Assembly: GCF_002261185.1 (NCBI RefSeq)
Contig: NZ_NEVQ01000001.1
Span: 248,001-312,000 of the forward strand
DNA: 64,000 nucleotides
Direction of reading: 5' to 3'
Source of the DNA: Bordetella genomosp. 4
GTDB taxonomy: Bacteria > Pseudomonadota > Gammaproteobacteria > Burkholderiales > Burkholderiaceae_B
Made by a program: the position numbers and the translations under genes. A model generated the notes under the pieces. It was not told where the DNA came from, made no database searches, and worked only from the letters and a program-made list of their open reading frames with translations. Positions 53,687-62,801 of this stretch are shown here, in pieces; position 1 is the stretch's first letter, and every line of letters starts with the position of its first letter.

Positions 53687-54517
53687 TCAGATTTCGCCGT
53701 GGGCGCGGCGCTGGGTGATGTCCTCGAGGATCACCAGTGCTGCTTCGACGGTGAATTCGCCATCGGCGATCTGACGCACGGCCTCGGCAACTGTGATGTG
53801 GGCGATTTCCATGACTTCGCCATCCTGGTTTGTCGGTTGTGTGTCAGCCGGCAGGACGCAGGTGCTGGTCAGCAGGTCCTCGACCTGATACCCCTCCGGC
53901 AATCGACGCTGCACGCGCAGTATCGTACGCAGCGGCGTGCGTGTCGTAAGAGACTCGGGCGCGAGGCCGGCTTCTTCTGCGCATTCTCGCAACAGTCCTT
54001 GTTCCAGATCTTCCTGGGTACTGACCAGGCCGCCTACCAAGGTGTCCCACATGCCGGGGTCCGTGGATTTGCTGAGTGCGCGTCGCGCTACCCACAGGCG
54101 GCCATCCGGCGTCCATGCATTCAGGTGTACTGCGCGCGTCAGCAGCCCGAGCGGGCGCATTGCGGCGCGCTCGATGATGCCCAGGCATCCGTCAGGGCCG
54201 AGGACGTCCATCAACTCGTCACGCCAACCACGCAGGCAGTCTGCCTCGCGTAGCGTTTGCGCAACCTGAGCCAATAAGGCGTTCAGCTCAGGTCCGATGG
54301 CGAGCCCGGCGCCGATGCGCAGCGCATCGGCCTCGACCTGTACTTTCGGCAGTCGCCTGAGCGCGTCGCAGGCGGCGTGCGTCGCCCACCCGCAACACTG
54401 ACCGGCGATGTACAACGGCCGTGCCAACTCGGGGGGCGGCTCCTGTACACGTTGCGTGAATTGCGCGTACAGCGCGGCCATCTGGGCCGGTTCGTGATGA
54501 AAAGAAGTCGTCAACAT
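53687..54517 (-). CDS. Nudix hydrolase with N-terminal DUF4743-like domain
   Basis: 276 aa. An N-terminal region of about 120 residues (ARPLYIAGQCCGWATHAACDALRR) precedes LNAWTPDGRLWVARRALSKSTDPGMWDTLVGGLV and the complete Nudix box in GGLVSTQEDLEQGLLREC then AEEAGL (G-x5-E-x7-R-E-x2-E-E-x-G). This arrangement matches eukaryote-like thiamine-pyrophosphokinase-related Nudix proteins, of which some act on damaged thiamine diphosphate forms. Substrate is not certain. It converges with the antiporter gene (stops 3 nt apart) and is divergent from coxB. Confidence 0.88.
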   Translation of the reverse strand: MLTTSFHHEPAQMAALYAQFTQRVQEPPPELARPLYIAGQCCGWATHAACDALRRLPKVQVEADALRIGAGLAIGPELNALLAQVAQTLREADCLRGWRDELMDVLGPDGCLGIIERAAMRPLGLLTRAVHLNAWTPDGRLWVARRALSKSTDPGMWDTLVGGLVSTQEDLEQGLLRECAEEAGLAPESLTTRTPLRTILRVQRRLPEGYQVEDLLTSTCVLPADTQPTNQDGEVMEIAHITVAEAVRQIADGEFTVEAALVILEDITQRRAHGEI

Positions 54518-54762
54518 GAGGCGATTTTAGTGCACCGCGAGCGCCGCAGACGGGCCGATCGCGCACAGTTGTGTATGATGCTAGAGCGCTGGATAACATC
54601 GGCGGTGGTGCGTCCGCTATAATTCCGCGGTTCTTTGTGATTCGAGTGGGGTAAACCGACTTCGAGTCTGTTTCGCACCTGCCGTCTTAAATAATTGCGT
54701 GGATTCCGCCCTCTCGCGGCTAAGCGGGCGCGGAAGAGCCCGCGACATGTTTCGGAGTAAGC

Positions 54763-55923
54763 ATGAAGAAGTGGTGGAGAGGGATACTGGGCGCCTGTGT
54801 ATTGCTGTTTAGCTGTGCCGTTGGTGCGCAGGTACAAGACATGCCCGGCGGCCCAAAAGTTGATCAGCTGAACCTGCACGAAGGCGTTACTCAGATTGCA
54901 CAGGATGTCATGTGGCTGCATTGGCTGCTGCTGATAATCTGTGGTGTGATTTTCATTGGCGTCTTTGGCGTCATGTTCTACTCCATTTGGGCGCACCGAA
55001 AATCACGCGGCCATCAAGCCTCCACCTTCCATGAGCATCTGGGCGTCGAAGTCGCCTGGACCGTCATCCCCTTTATCATCGTGATCGCCATGGCGTTGCC
55101 GGCTACCAAGACGGTCGTCGCCATGAAAGACACGTCCAGCCCCGACCTGACCGTCAAGGTTACCGGTTATCAGTGGAAATGGGGCTACGAATACCTCGAT
55201 GGGCCCGCTGCCGGCGTCAAGTTCCTGGCGACCTTGTCCACGCCTCGCGCCCAGATCGAGGGCCGCGAACCCAAGGGCCAGTTCTATTTGATGGAGACCG
55301 ACAACCACCTCGTGGTGCCGGTCGACAAAAAGATCCGCATTGTCCTGACGGCCGGCGATGTCATCCATTCCTGGATGATCCCCGATTTTGGCGTCAAGCA
55401 GGACGCGATTCCCGGGTTCCTGCGCGACACCTGGTTCCGTGCCCAAAAACCTGGTATCTACCGTGGCCAGTGTGCGGAACTCTGTGGCAAGGATCACGCC
55501 TTCATGCCTATCGTGGTCGAGGTCCTGCCTCAGGCCGAGTACGAGGCGTGGGCCGAAGACCAGCGGAAAAAAATGGCCGCCAACGCAGACGATCCCAACA
55601 AGGAATGGACCAAAGAAGAACTCATCGCCCGTGGCGAGAAAGTCTACGGCGCCAACTGCGTGGCCTGTCACCAGGCCAACGGCAAGGGGGTACCCGGTTC
55701 ATTCCCCGCACTTGATGGCGACAAGACTGTGCTAGGTCCCAAGGACGCGCAGTTGCAGACGGTGCTGCACGGCCGTCCCGGTACGGCGATGGCGGCCTTT
55801 GCCGGCCAACTGAACGACGTGGAAATCGCCGCCGTCATTACCTATACGCGCCATGCCTGGAGCAACGCGGGCAAGGGCCAAGACCCCGTGGTACAGCCCA
55901 AGGACTCGGTGGCCAAGCGCTAG
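54763..55923 (+). CDS. coxB: Cytochrome c oxidase subunit II with fused cytochrome c domain
   Basis: 386 aa, GGAG six bases before the ATG. A signal peptide ends SCAVGAQ, then two membrane helices (HWLLLIICGVIFIGVFGVMFY and VAWTVIPFIIVIAMALP), the CuA domain with QWKWGYEY, VIHSWMIPDFGVKQDAIPG and YRGQCAELCGKDHAFMPI, and a C-terminal cytochrome c domain with CVACH heme attachment, making this a caa3-type subunit. It receives electrons from bc1. A TATAAT at 54618-54623 and a short GC hairpin (GCGGGC / GCCCGC, 54724-54743) lie in the leader. It heads the oxidase operon. Confidence 0.96.
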   Translation: MKKWWRGILGACVLLFSCAVGAQVQDMPGGPKVDQLNLHEGVTQIAQDVMWLHWLLLIICGVIFIGVFGVMFYSIWAHRKSRGHQASTFHEHLGVEVAWTVIPFIIVIAMALPATKTVVAMKDTSSPDLTVKVTGYQWKWGYEYLDGPAAGVKFLATLSTPRAQIEGREPKGQFYLMETDNHLVVPVDKKIRIVLTAGDVIHSWMIPDFGVKQDAIPGFLRDTWFRAQKPGIYRGQCAELCGKDHAFMPIVVEVLPQAEYEAWAEDQRKKMAANADDPNKEWTKEELIARGEKVYGANCVACHQANGKGVPGSFPALDGDKTVLGPKDAQLQTVLHGRPGTAMAAFAGQLNDVEIAAVITYTRHAWSNAGKGQDPVVQPKDSVAKR

Positions 55924-56015
55924 TCGCTGGCCCCGGCCCTTGTTGTAGTCGCACCCGTTACGAGACACACTGGCCTCTTTAAAAGAGGCCGGCACATAGC
56001 AGGAAGGAGTCGATC

Positions 56016-57641
56016 ATGAGCAGCGTCACTGTAGACCACGTGTCGCCAGGCCACGGACAGGGCCACGACCACGACCACGGCCACGATGACCATCACCACG
56101 CGATCCCCACGGGATGGCGCCGCTGGCTATTTGCGACCAACCACAAAGACATCGGGACGATGTATCTCATCTTCTCGTTTGTCATGCTGCTCGAGGGCGG
56201 CACGTTGGCGCTGTTGCTGCGTACCGAGCTCTTTGAGCCCGGCCTGCAGTTCTTCCAGCCTGAGCTGTTCAATCAGTTCACCACCATGCACGGTCTGATC
56301 ATGGTGTTCGGTGCGATCATGCCGTCGTTCGTGGGCTTTGCCAACTGGATGATTCCGATGCAGATCGGCGCGTCCGACATGGCTTTTGCCCGCATGAACA
56401 ACTTCAGCTTCTGGCTGCTGCCCGTGGCCGCCATCATGCTGACGGCATCGTTCTTTGTGCCGGGCGGCGCGACGGCTGCCGGCTGGACGCTGTATGCCCC
56501 GTTGTCGGCTCAGATGGGCCCCGGTATGGACTTGGCTATTTTTGCCGTGCACATCATGGGTGCGTCGTCCATCATGGGCGCGATCAACGTCATCGTTACG
56601 ATTCTGAACATGCGTGCGCCGGGCATGACGCTGATGAAGATGCCCATGTTCTGCTGGACCTGGCTGATCACGGCGTTCTTGCTGATTGCCGTGATGCCCG
56701 TGCTGGCAGCCGCCATCACCATGGTGCTGACCGATCGCCATTTCGGTACCGGCTTTTTCAACGCGGCTGCGGGCGGTGACCCGGTGCTTTATCAGCACGT
56801 GTTCTGGTTCTTCGGGCATCCCGAGGTTTACATCATGATTTTGCCGGCGTTCGGCATCGTGTCGGCCATCGTGCCGGCCTTTGCGCGCAAAAAGCTGTTC
56901 GGCTATGCCTCCATGGTGTATGCGACCTCGGCGATCGCGGTGCTGTCGTTCATTGTGTGGGCTCACCACATGTTTACGACCGGCATGCCGGTCACCGGCC
57001 AGCTGTATTTCATGTACGCCACCATGTTGATTTCCATCCCGACCGGGGTAAAGGTCTTCAACTGGATTGCGACCATGTGGCGCGGCTCGATGACCTTTGA
57101 AACCCCGATGCTGTTCGCGGTGGGCTTTATCTTCGTGTTCACCATGGGCGGTTTTACGGGCCTGATTCTGTCGGTCGCGCCCATCGATATTCAGGTGCAC
57201 GATACCTATTACGTGGTGGCGCATTTCCATTACGTGCTGGTGGCTGGCTCGTTGTTCGCCCTGTTTGCAGGCGCCTATTACTGGGTGCCCAAATGGACGG
57301 GCCGCATGTACAACGAAAAACTCGGCAAATGGCATTTCTGGTCGACGCTGATTTCGTTCAACGTGACGTTCTTCCCGATGCACTTCCTGGGTCTGGCCGG
57401 CATGCCGCGCCGTTATGCGGACTACGCCGCCCAGTTCACGACGTTCCACCAGATCGCCACCATCGGGGCATTCTGGTTCGGCCTATCGCAATTGCTGTTC
57501 CTGTACGTCATCCTGCGTTGCTACCGTGGCAAAGGCGAGGTCGCTGCCGCAAAACCCTGGGAAGGCGCCGAGGGGCTGGAGTGGACCGTGCCATCGCCGG
57601 CGCCGTTCCATACCTTTGAAACGCCGCCCGAGGTCAAGTGA
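56016..57641 (+). CDS. coxA: Cytochrome c oxidase subunit I
   Basis: 541 aa with GGAAGGAG before the ATG. Twelve membrane segments and the heme-copper signatures are present: [15 protein letters not shown] (heme a His), [17 protein letters not shown] (CuB His and cross-linked Tyr), [11 protein letters not shown] (CuB His pair), [15 protein letters not shown] (heme a3 and a ligands). The N-terminus is unusually His/Asp-rich ([16 protein letters not shown], residues 13-28), a possible metal-binding tail. It contains the oxygen reduction site of the aa3/caa3 oxidase. The next genes encode two tiny proteins rather than the usual Cox11. Confidence 0.97.
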   Translation: MSSVTVDHVSPGHGQGHDHDHGHDDHHHAIPTGWRRWLFATNHKDIGTMYLIFSFVMLLEGGTLALLLRTELFEPGLQFFQPELFNQFTTMHGLIMVFGAIMPSFVGFANWMIPMQIGASDMAFARMNNFSFWLLPVAAIMLTASFFVPGGATAAGWTLYAPLSAQMGPGMDLAIFAVHIMGASSIMGAINVIVTILNMRAPGMTLMKMPMFCWTWLITAFLLIAVMPVLAAAITMVLTDRHFGTGFFNAAAGGDPVLYQHVFWFFGHPEVYIMILPAFGIVSAIVPAFARKKLFGYASMVYATSAIAVLSFIVWAHHMFTTGMPVTGQLYFMYATMLISIPTGVKVFNWIATMWRGSMTFETPMLFAVGFIFVFTMGGFTGLILSVAPIDIQVHDTYYVVAHFHYVLVAGSLFALFAGAYYWVPKWTGRMYNEKLGKWHFWSTLISFNVTFFPMHFLGLAGMPRRYADYAAQFTTFHQIATIGAFWFGLSQLLFLYVILRCYRGKGEVAAAKPWEGAEGLEWTVPSPAPFHTFETPPEVK

Positions 57642-57660
57642 ATCCGACTCGCAGGTTGTC

Positions 57661-57786
57661 ATGACTCCAGAACAACGTCGTCGTAATCGGATTATCGGGT
57701 TGGTCTTGCTGGCGCTGGTGGTTGCGATCTTTGCCTGGACCTTCTTTCGAGGTTCGGCGACGCTGGGCGGCGTAGCCGTCAAGTAG
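57661..57786 (+). CDS. Cytochrome oxidase small assembly protein
   Basis: 41 aa: a basic start MTPEQRRRNR, one membrane helix (IIGLVLLALVVAIFAWTFF), and a short tail. Proteins of this type are encoded just after coxA in many betaproteobacteria and annotated as small assembly proteins. It begins 19 nt after coxA. Too short for motif proof; the conserved position, the membrane helix and start support it. It is not a plausible remnant of Cox11, which has a large periplasmic Cys-bearing domain. Confidence 0.75.
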   Translation: MTPEQRRRNRIIGLVLLALVVAIFAWTFFRGSATLGGVAVK

Positions 57787-57792
57787 GTGGTT

Positions 57793-58017
57793 ATGACACA
57801 CGACATCCGGGATGCCTCGCGACGCAAGTTGAATTTCCTGCAAACGCTCAAAGCCGTGTTGTGGGGCATGTTCGGTGTGCGGCGTGGGGCGGGCTACCAA
57901 GAGGATGCGGGCAAACTGAACCCCGTGCATCTGATCGTGGCTGGGGTGTTGGCTGGCGTGATTTTTGTGTTGGTGCTAGTCGCTATCGTGCGATGGGCCG
58001 TGGCTAGTTTGAGCTAA
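57793..58017 (+). CDS. DUF2970 small membrane protein
   Basis: 74 aa from the ATG at 57793 (a GTG at 57787 is possible). RRKLNFLQTLKAVLWGMFGVRRGAGYQEDAGKLNP is the amphipathic region typical of DUF2970, followed by one membrane helix (HLIVAGVLAGVIFVLVLVAIVRW). Family members sit between ctaG and coxC in betaproteobacterial oxidase operons; function unknown. It lies 10 nt before coxC. Confidence 0.82.
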   Translation: MTHDIRDASRRKLNFLQTLKAVLWGMFGVRRGAGYQEDAGKLNPVHLIVAGVLAGVIFVLVLVAIVRWAVASLS

Positions 58018-58027
58018 GGAGAAGACC

Positions 58028-58903
58028 ATGAGTGCAAGCCACTCGGTTCAAGGAAAAGAGGCACCGTACTACTACGTACCGGCGGATTCTGCTCATCCCG
58101 TGCGCAGCGCTGTGGCTTTGCTGGCGACAGGGATAGGCGCCGCTGCCTGGGTCAACGATGTCAGCTGGGGCAAGTGGCTGGTACTCGCTGGGATACTCGG
58201 TCTGATTGTCGTGCTGTATTTCTGGTTCGGAGACGCGATACACGAGTCCGAGACCGGCATGAACAGCAAGCGCATCGATCTGTCGTATCGCTGGGGCATG
58301 AGCTGGTTCATCTTTTCCGAGGTCATGTTCTTTGCGGGTTTTTTCGGCGCGCTCTGGTACGTGCGTACGATCACGACACCCTGGCTGGGGGACCTGGATC
58401 ACAAGCTGATGCTATGGCCGGATTTCCAGGCGGCATGGCCGAATTTCGGGCCGGCAGGCGTCGTTGAGCATTTCCAGACCGTCGGCCCGTTCTGGCTGCC
58501 CACCATCAACACCGCCTTGCTGCTGTCCTCTGGTGTGACGCTGACCATTGCGCACCATGCGTTGCGTGAAAACCATCGCGGCAAAACCATGTTCTGGTTG
58601 TTTGCCACCGTGGTATTGGGCTTTGTGTTTGTGGCCTGCCAGGCTTATGAATACCATCACGCCATCACCGAGCTGAATCTGAAATTCAATTCAGGCGTGT
58701 ATGGATCGCTGTTCTACATGTTGACCGGCTTTCACGGCTTTCACGTCATCATGGGCGCGACCATGCTGACGGTGATCCTGATTCGTTTGATGCGCGGGCA
58801 CTTTACGGCCGACCATCATTTCGGTTTTGAGGGCGCAGCCTGGTATTGGCACTTTGTGGACGTGGTCTGGCTCGGTCTGTACCTGTTCGTGTATTGGTTC
58901 TAA
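58028..58903 (+). CDS. coxC: Cytochrome c oxidase subunit III
   Basis: 291 aa, strong AAGGAG site before the ATG. Seven membrane helices of the CoxC/CyoC family: YRWGMSWFIFSEVMFFAGFFGALWY with the conserved Glu, TIAHHALRENHRGKTMFWL, FVACQAYEYHHAI, FYMLTGFHGFHVIMGA, and the ending WHFVDVVWLGLYLFVYWF. It stabilises subunit I and its proton uptake. A symmetrical hairpin follows, ending the first part of the oxidase gene set. Confidence 0.96.
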   Translation: MSASHSVQGKEAPYYYVPADSAHPVRSAVALLATGIGAAAWVNDVSWGKWLVLAGILGLIVVLYFWFGDAIHESETGMNSKRIDLSYRWGMSWFIFSEVMFFAGFFGALWYVRTITTPWLGDLDHKLMLWPDFQAAWPNFGPAGVVEHFQTVGPFWLPTINTALLLSSGVTLTIAHHALRENHRGKTMFWLFATVVLGFVFVACQAYEYHHAITELNLKFNSGVYGSLFYMLTGFHGFHVIMGATMLTVILIRLMRGHFTADHHFGFEGAAWYWHFVDVVWLGLYLFVYWF

Positions 58904-58920
58904 ATCGTCTGAGCGAGACC

Positions 58921-58948
58921 GCGAATGCCCCCGTCAGGGGGCATTCGC
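58921..58948. terminator. Hairpin between convergent coxC and DUF2909 genes
   Basis: Perfect 12-bp stem GCGAATGCCCCC / GGGGGCATTCGC with a 4-nt loop GTCA. There is no U-tract on either side, but the position between convergent stops fits a bidirectional transcript end. Confidence 0.65.
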
Positions 58949-59025
58949 ACACCAGCGATTGTGATTTGCTACGACGGATAGCACCATTCACTGGCCCTGC
59001 TGCGGCTCGCCAGCCAGGATGGTGC

Positions 59026-59226
59026 TCATCGATAACCGGTGCTTTCGATCCAGCCCATATGATGGGCGAACAAGACAAACAGAAACAGGGCGACCGACAG
59101 CCCGATACGTACGGTCAGTGCGTTGACGGTCCGATTGGTCGTGCCCTTGTCTTTCATCAAATAAATCAGCGCAGAGGCGAGACTGGCCAAAATACCGATG
59201 AATGCCAAGACGACAAATATGCGCAT
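59026..59226 (-). CDS. Twin transmembrane protein (DUF2909)
   Basis: 66 aa from the ATG at 59226 with GGAGG seven bases upstream. Two membrane helices (IFVVLAFIGILASLASALIYL and VRIGLSVALFLFVLFAHHMGW) joined by a short polar loop (MKDKGTTNRTVNALT). DUF2909 proteins are found next to surf1 in oxidase clusters. No activity is known. Divergent from surf1 with 34 nt between starts. Confidence 0.85.
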   Translation of the reverse strand: MRIFVVLAFIGILASLASALIYLMKDKGTTNRTVNALTVRIGLSVALFLFVLFAHHMGWIESTGYR

Positions 59227-59260
59227 TTTGGCCTCCGGGTAAAACGGAATTATTGCAGAC

Positions 59261-60076
59261 ATGGCTCATTCAGTTCGGCGTATCTTTGTGGCTTTGGTAT
59301 TGCTGGGCGTAGCCGTTGCAGTGCTGGCGTCACTGGGGGCGTGGCAATTGCGCCGCGCCGACGAACGGCGAGCCATTGCCGCCAGTATCGAGGCAGGGCG
59401 GGCACAGCCGCCATTGGTATTGACCCCCGAGACGCAGGACGATGCGCTGACTGCGTGGCGGCCGGCACAGGCCACCGGGCAATGGCTGAATCAATACAGC
59501 GTCCTGCTGGATAACCGCAATCAGGATGGCAAGCCCGGCTATTGGCTGGCGACGCCGCTATTGCTGGACGCAACGAGTCATCAGGCGGTGCTGGTTCTGC
59601 GAGGCTGGTTGCCGCGCTCGCTGTCCCCACCATCGTCTTCATCTGCCTCGCCCATGTCATCGGCGCCGCAGTTACCCGACACGCCGGCTGGTGTGCAGTC
59701 CGTCACCGGCGAACTGTCTGCGCGCGTGCCCCGTTTGTTCGAACTCTGGTCATTAGGCGGCACGTCGCAGGGGCAGTTGCCGGACATGCTGCCTGCCGCG
59801 GACGGTGGGGTGCCCCAAGTCCAGAATCTGGAATTACCCGCCTATGCCAGAGCTACCGGCCTGAGCCTGCTGCCGGCCGTGCTGATGCAAACACGCGGCG
59901 CGGATACACTGGTGCGCGATTGGCCCCAACCTTCGATCGATTACAACCAGAATCGGGGTTATGCCTTGCAGTGGTTCTCGTTCGCTGCGATTGCGGCGGC
60001 TGCCTGGTTGGTGCTGGCGTGGCGTGCCTTGCGCCGTGGGCGCGAACGTCAATTCGATGATTCCCAGAACCCTTGA
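59261..60076 (+). CDS. SURF1 family cytochrome oxidase biogenesis protein
   Basis: 271 aa. Two membrane helices at the ends (IFVALVLLGVAVAVLASLGAWQL and WFSFAAIAAAAWLVLAWRAL) flank a periplasmic domain, the SURF1 layout. Motifs are GAWQLRRADERRA, TGQWLNQYSVLLDNRNQDGKPGYWLATPLLL, VLVLRGWLPR and PSIDYNQNRGYALQWF. SURF1 helps deliver heme a to subunit I. A Ser/Pro-rich insertion (LSPPSSSSASPMSS) sits after GWLPR. Confidence 0.92.
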   Translation: MAHSVRRIFVALVLLGVAVAVLASLGAWQLRRADERRAIAASIEAGRAQPPLVLTPETQDDALTAWRPAQATGQWLNQYSVLLDNRNQDGKPGYWLATPLLLDATSHQAVLVLRGWLPRSLSPPSSSSASPMSSAPQLPDTPAGVQSVTGELSARVPRLFELWSLGGTSQGQLPDMLPAADGGVPQVQNLELPAYARATGLSLLPAVLMQTRGADTLVRDWPQPSIDYNQNRGYALQWFSFAAIAAAAWLVLAWRALRRGRERQFDDSQNP

Positions 60077-60115
60077 GTATGTCGCCGGTCTGATCATTCA
60101 TTCTTGCACAGGAAA

Positions 60116-60835
60116 ATGCGCGTGGCCCAAGTAACCCCTACTGCTCCTGCAAAAAAACGCTCGCTGATACCGCTGGTATTGGTATTCCTGTGCACCCTGG
60201 CACCGATCCTGGCGGCCTTTGTCATGTACAACAACCCGCAATGGTGGCCGGAGGGCTCCAGCAATTACGGCACCTTGATCGAGCCGCAGCGCCCCATGCC
60301 GAGCGCGAGCGAGCTGCAATTGACTACACTAGAGGGCAAGCCTTTCGATCTGCAAAGCTTGAAAGGCAAATGGTTGCTGCTCAGTGTGGACGAGGCGGCC
60401 TGCCCAGAATCCTGCGCCCGCAAGCTTTTCATCACCCGTAATTCGCATGCCAGCCAGGGAAAGAACGTCGATCGTCTGGCGCGTGTGTGGTTCATCACCG
60501 ACGACGGCGACGTTCCCGCCAAAGTGCTGGAGGCCTACCAAGGCACCATCATGGTCCGGGCGCGGCCCGAGCAATTGGCACGTTTCCTGGTGGCGCGGGG
60601 TGCCGGGGCGTCTACCACTCCCACATCTGGCCAACCGTCTGATTCACCTGTTCCATCGTTATCGAATTCATCTTTATCCGGTCAATCCACTTCATCCGCC
60701 CCTTCGGACTTATTAGGGCCCATCTGGGTCATTGATCCTCTGGGTAACCTCATGCTGCAGTTTCCCCCAGAGGCCGATGGCGTCAAGGTGCGCAAAGACA
60801 TCAGCAAACTGATCTATAGCTCGCGCATTGGCTGA
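60116..60835 (+). CDS. Membrane-anchored SCO/thioredoxin-like protein with a CxxxC motif
   Basis: 239 aa from the ATG at 60116 (AGGAAA directly upstream; a GTG at 60122 is possible). One N-terminal helix (LIPLVLVFLCTLAPILAAFVMY) and a periplasmic thioredoxin-like domain: GKPFDLQSLKGKWLLLSVDEAACPESCARKLF contains CPESC, the CxxxC spacing of copper-handling Sco proteins. A long Ser/Thr/Pro linker (about 175-207) precedes LGPIWVIDPLGNLMLQFPPEADG. Annotated in relatives only as a hypothetical oxidase-cluster protein. A role in CuA-site assembly or disulfide reduction is inference; the downstream Sco His ligand is not evident here. Confidence 0.8.
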   Translation: MRVAQVTPTAPAKKRSLIPLVLVFLCTLAPILAAFVMYNNPQWWPEGSSNYGTLIEPQRPMPSASELQLTTLEGKPFDLQSLKGKWLLLSVDEAACPESCARKLFITRNSHASQGKNVDRLARVWFITDDGDVPAKVLEAYQGTIMVRARPEQLARFLVARGAGASTTPTSGQPSDSPVPSLSNSSLSGQSTSSAPSDLLGPIWVIDPLGNLMLQFPPEADGVKVRKDISKLIYSSRIG

Positions 60836-60849
60836 CGGCCGGTCTTACT

Positions 60850-61860
60850 ATGCAACACATCAAACAACGTTATCGCAAGCTGGTTTTCTTCACTTGGTTT
60901 CTGACGCTCGATCTGATCATGTTCGGTGCGTTTGTGCGCTTGACCGATTCCGGGCTCGGTTGCCCGGACTGGCCCGGCTGCTATGGCAAGGTGACGCCAC
61001 TGGGCGCCATGGGCGACATTCATCAGGCCACGCAATCCATGCCCTACGGTCCCGTCACGCTTTCCAAAGCCTGGATCGAGATGATTCACCGCTATGTCGG
61101 TGCGTTTCTGGGCATGTTGATCATTGCGATCGTGTTCATGGCCTGGCGTTATCGCCGGGAACTGGGGCGTTCTCCGGTGTTGGCGGTCGTGACGCTGGTC
61201 GCGGTCTGCGTGCAGGGAGCCTTTGGCGCCTGGACGGTGACGCACAAGCTCATGCCCGCCGTGGTGACCGCGCATTTAGTACTGGGTTTGTCGCTGCTGG
61301 CGCTGATGACCTGGCTGTCGGCCCGTGAGCGCCCGCATGCGCCGCTGCCGGCCTCGGCCATCCGATGGCGTCCTTGGTTGATCGTGGGCGTTGCGCTGTT
61401 GGCGGTGCAAGTCGCCCTGGGGGGCTGGGTCAGTACAAACTATGCCGCGCTGGCATGTCTGGATTTCCCGACCTGTCACGGGCAATGGCTGCCGGATATG
61501 GATTTTCACGGTGGCTTTTCCATCATCCGGGGGCTGGGTGAATTGCCCTCGGGCGAGATGATTTCCCAGCATGCCCTGACAGCGATTCACTGGGTACACC
61601 GAAACTTTGCGTTTGTCGTGTTGATTTACCTGGGGATATTGGCGTGGCGTCTGCGGGCGGAGCCGGGCCTGAGGGGGCCGGCCACCTTGACCTTGGCCCT
61701 GCTGGCGGCACAGTTGTGCACCGGCTTGACCACGATTTTCTTCCAGTGGCCCTTGTTGATTGCCGTGTTACATAATGGGGGAGCCGCCGGGCTGACCTTG
61801 GCCTGCGTGGTCATGCTGGTGCGTCTTTCCAACGCCGGGCGCCCTGCTCCGACCGCCTGA
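60850..61860 (+). CDS. ctaA: Heme A synthase (COX15/CtaA)
   Basis: 336 aa polytopic protein. LVFFTWFLTLDLIMFGAFVRLTDSGLGCPDWPGCYGKVTP is the hallmark N-terminal block, with WIEMIHRYVGAFLG (His ligand), VTHKLMPAVVTAHLVLG, ACLDFPTCHGQWLP (paired Cys loop) and ALTAIHWVHRNFAFVV. It oxidises heme O to heme A for the aa3 oxidase. It lies 14 nt after the CxxxC-protein gene and 29 nt before ctaB. Confidence 0.96.
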   Translation: MQHIKQRYRKLVFFTWFLTLDLIMFGAFVRLTDSGLGCPDWPGCYGKVTPLGAMGDIHQATQSMPYGPVTLSKAWIEMIHRYVGAFLGMLIIAIVFMAWRYRRELGRSPVLAVVTLVAVCVQGAFGAWTVTHKLMPAVVTAHLVLGLSLLALMTWLSARERPHAPLPASAIRWRPWLIVGVALLAVQVALGGWVSTNYAALACLDFPTCHGQWLPDMDFHGGFSIIRGLGELPSGEMISQHALTAIHWVHRNFAFVVLIYLGILAWRLRAEPGLRGPATLTLALLAAQLCTGLTTIFFQWPLLIAVLHNGGAAGLTLACVVMLVRLSNAGRPAPTA

Positions 61861-61889
61861 TGGCCGCCAGCGTTTAAAATAGCCCCATT

Positions 61890-62783
61890 ATGTCCAGTCT
61901 TGCCGCTCCTCAACCCGGCCTGCTACGCCAGTATCTCGTGCTGACCAAACCGCGCGTGACGCAACTGGCGGTGTTCTGTGCCGTCATTGGTATGTTCCTG
62001 GCCGTGCCAGGCCTACCTGATCTGAACCATGTCGTTTTTGGCACGCTCGGTATTTGGCTCTTGGCCGCCGCGGCCTTCGCCATCAACTGCCTGATCGAAC
62101 AGGAAGTCGACGCGCGCATGCTGCGCACGGCTCGCCGCGCTACGGCGCAGGGTACGATTTCGTCCGCCCAGGTCATTACGTTGTCGGGCTTGCTCGGCGG
62201 GGCAGGCATGCTGGTGCTGTATCACTTGGTCAACCCGCTGACCATGTGGCTGACGTTCGCCACCTTTGTGGGTTACGCGATCATCTACACCATCATTCTC
62301 AAGCCGCGCACACCGCAGAATATCGTCATCGGCGGGCTATCGGGTGCGATGCCGCCGGCCCTGGGCTGGGCAGCAGTTGCGAATTCCGTGCCCGCCGAGG
62401 CGTGGATACTGGTGTTGATCATATTCATCTGGACGCCGCCGCATTTCTGGGCGCTGGCCCTGTATCGCAGGCACGATTACGTCAAATCGGGCCTGCCCAT
62501 GCTGCCGGTCACCCATGGGCAGAAATACACGCAGTTGCAGATCCTGCTGTATAGCCTGGTGCTGCTGGCTTCGACCACGCTGCCCTATATCATCCGCATG
62601 AGCGGGTTATTCTATTTGGCATCGGCGCTTGTGTTGGGCGCCATGTTTGTTGCCTATGCCTGGCGGCTTTATCGTGAATACAGCGACGAGCTGGCGCGCC
62701 GGCTGTTCCGCTTTTCGATCCTGTATCTGTCGCTGTTGTTCGCCGCGTTGTTGGTGGACCACTGGGCCGGCATATTGCTCTGA
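61890..62783 (+). CDS. ctaB: Protoheme IX farnesyltransferase (heme O synthase)
   Basis: 297 aa UbiA-superfamily prenyltransferase with about nine membrane helices. [24 protein letters not shown] opens the fold; the prenyl-diphosphate Mg site is [18 protein letters not shown] (N-x3-D-type with the following D), the second acidic region [31 protein letters not shown] is characteristic of heme O synthases. It adds farnesyl to heme b, supplying substrate for ctaA. Confidence 0.97.
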   Translation: MSSLAAPQPGLLRQYLVLTKPRVTQLAVFCAVIGMFLAVPGLPDLNHVVFGTLGIWLLAAAAFAINCLIEQEVDARMLRTARRATAQGTISSAQVITLSGLLGGAGMLVLYHLVNPLTMWLTFATFVGYAIIYTIILKPRTPQNIVIGGLSGAMPPALGWAAVANSVPAEAWILVLIIFIWTPPHFWALALYRRHDYVKSGLPMLPVTHGQKYTQLQILLYSLVLLASTTLPYIIRMSGLFYLASALVLGAMFVAYAWRLYREYSDELARRLFRFSILYLSLLFAALLVDHWAGILL

Positions 62784-62801
62784 CCTGGGAGATCCCGTTT
62801 C

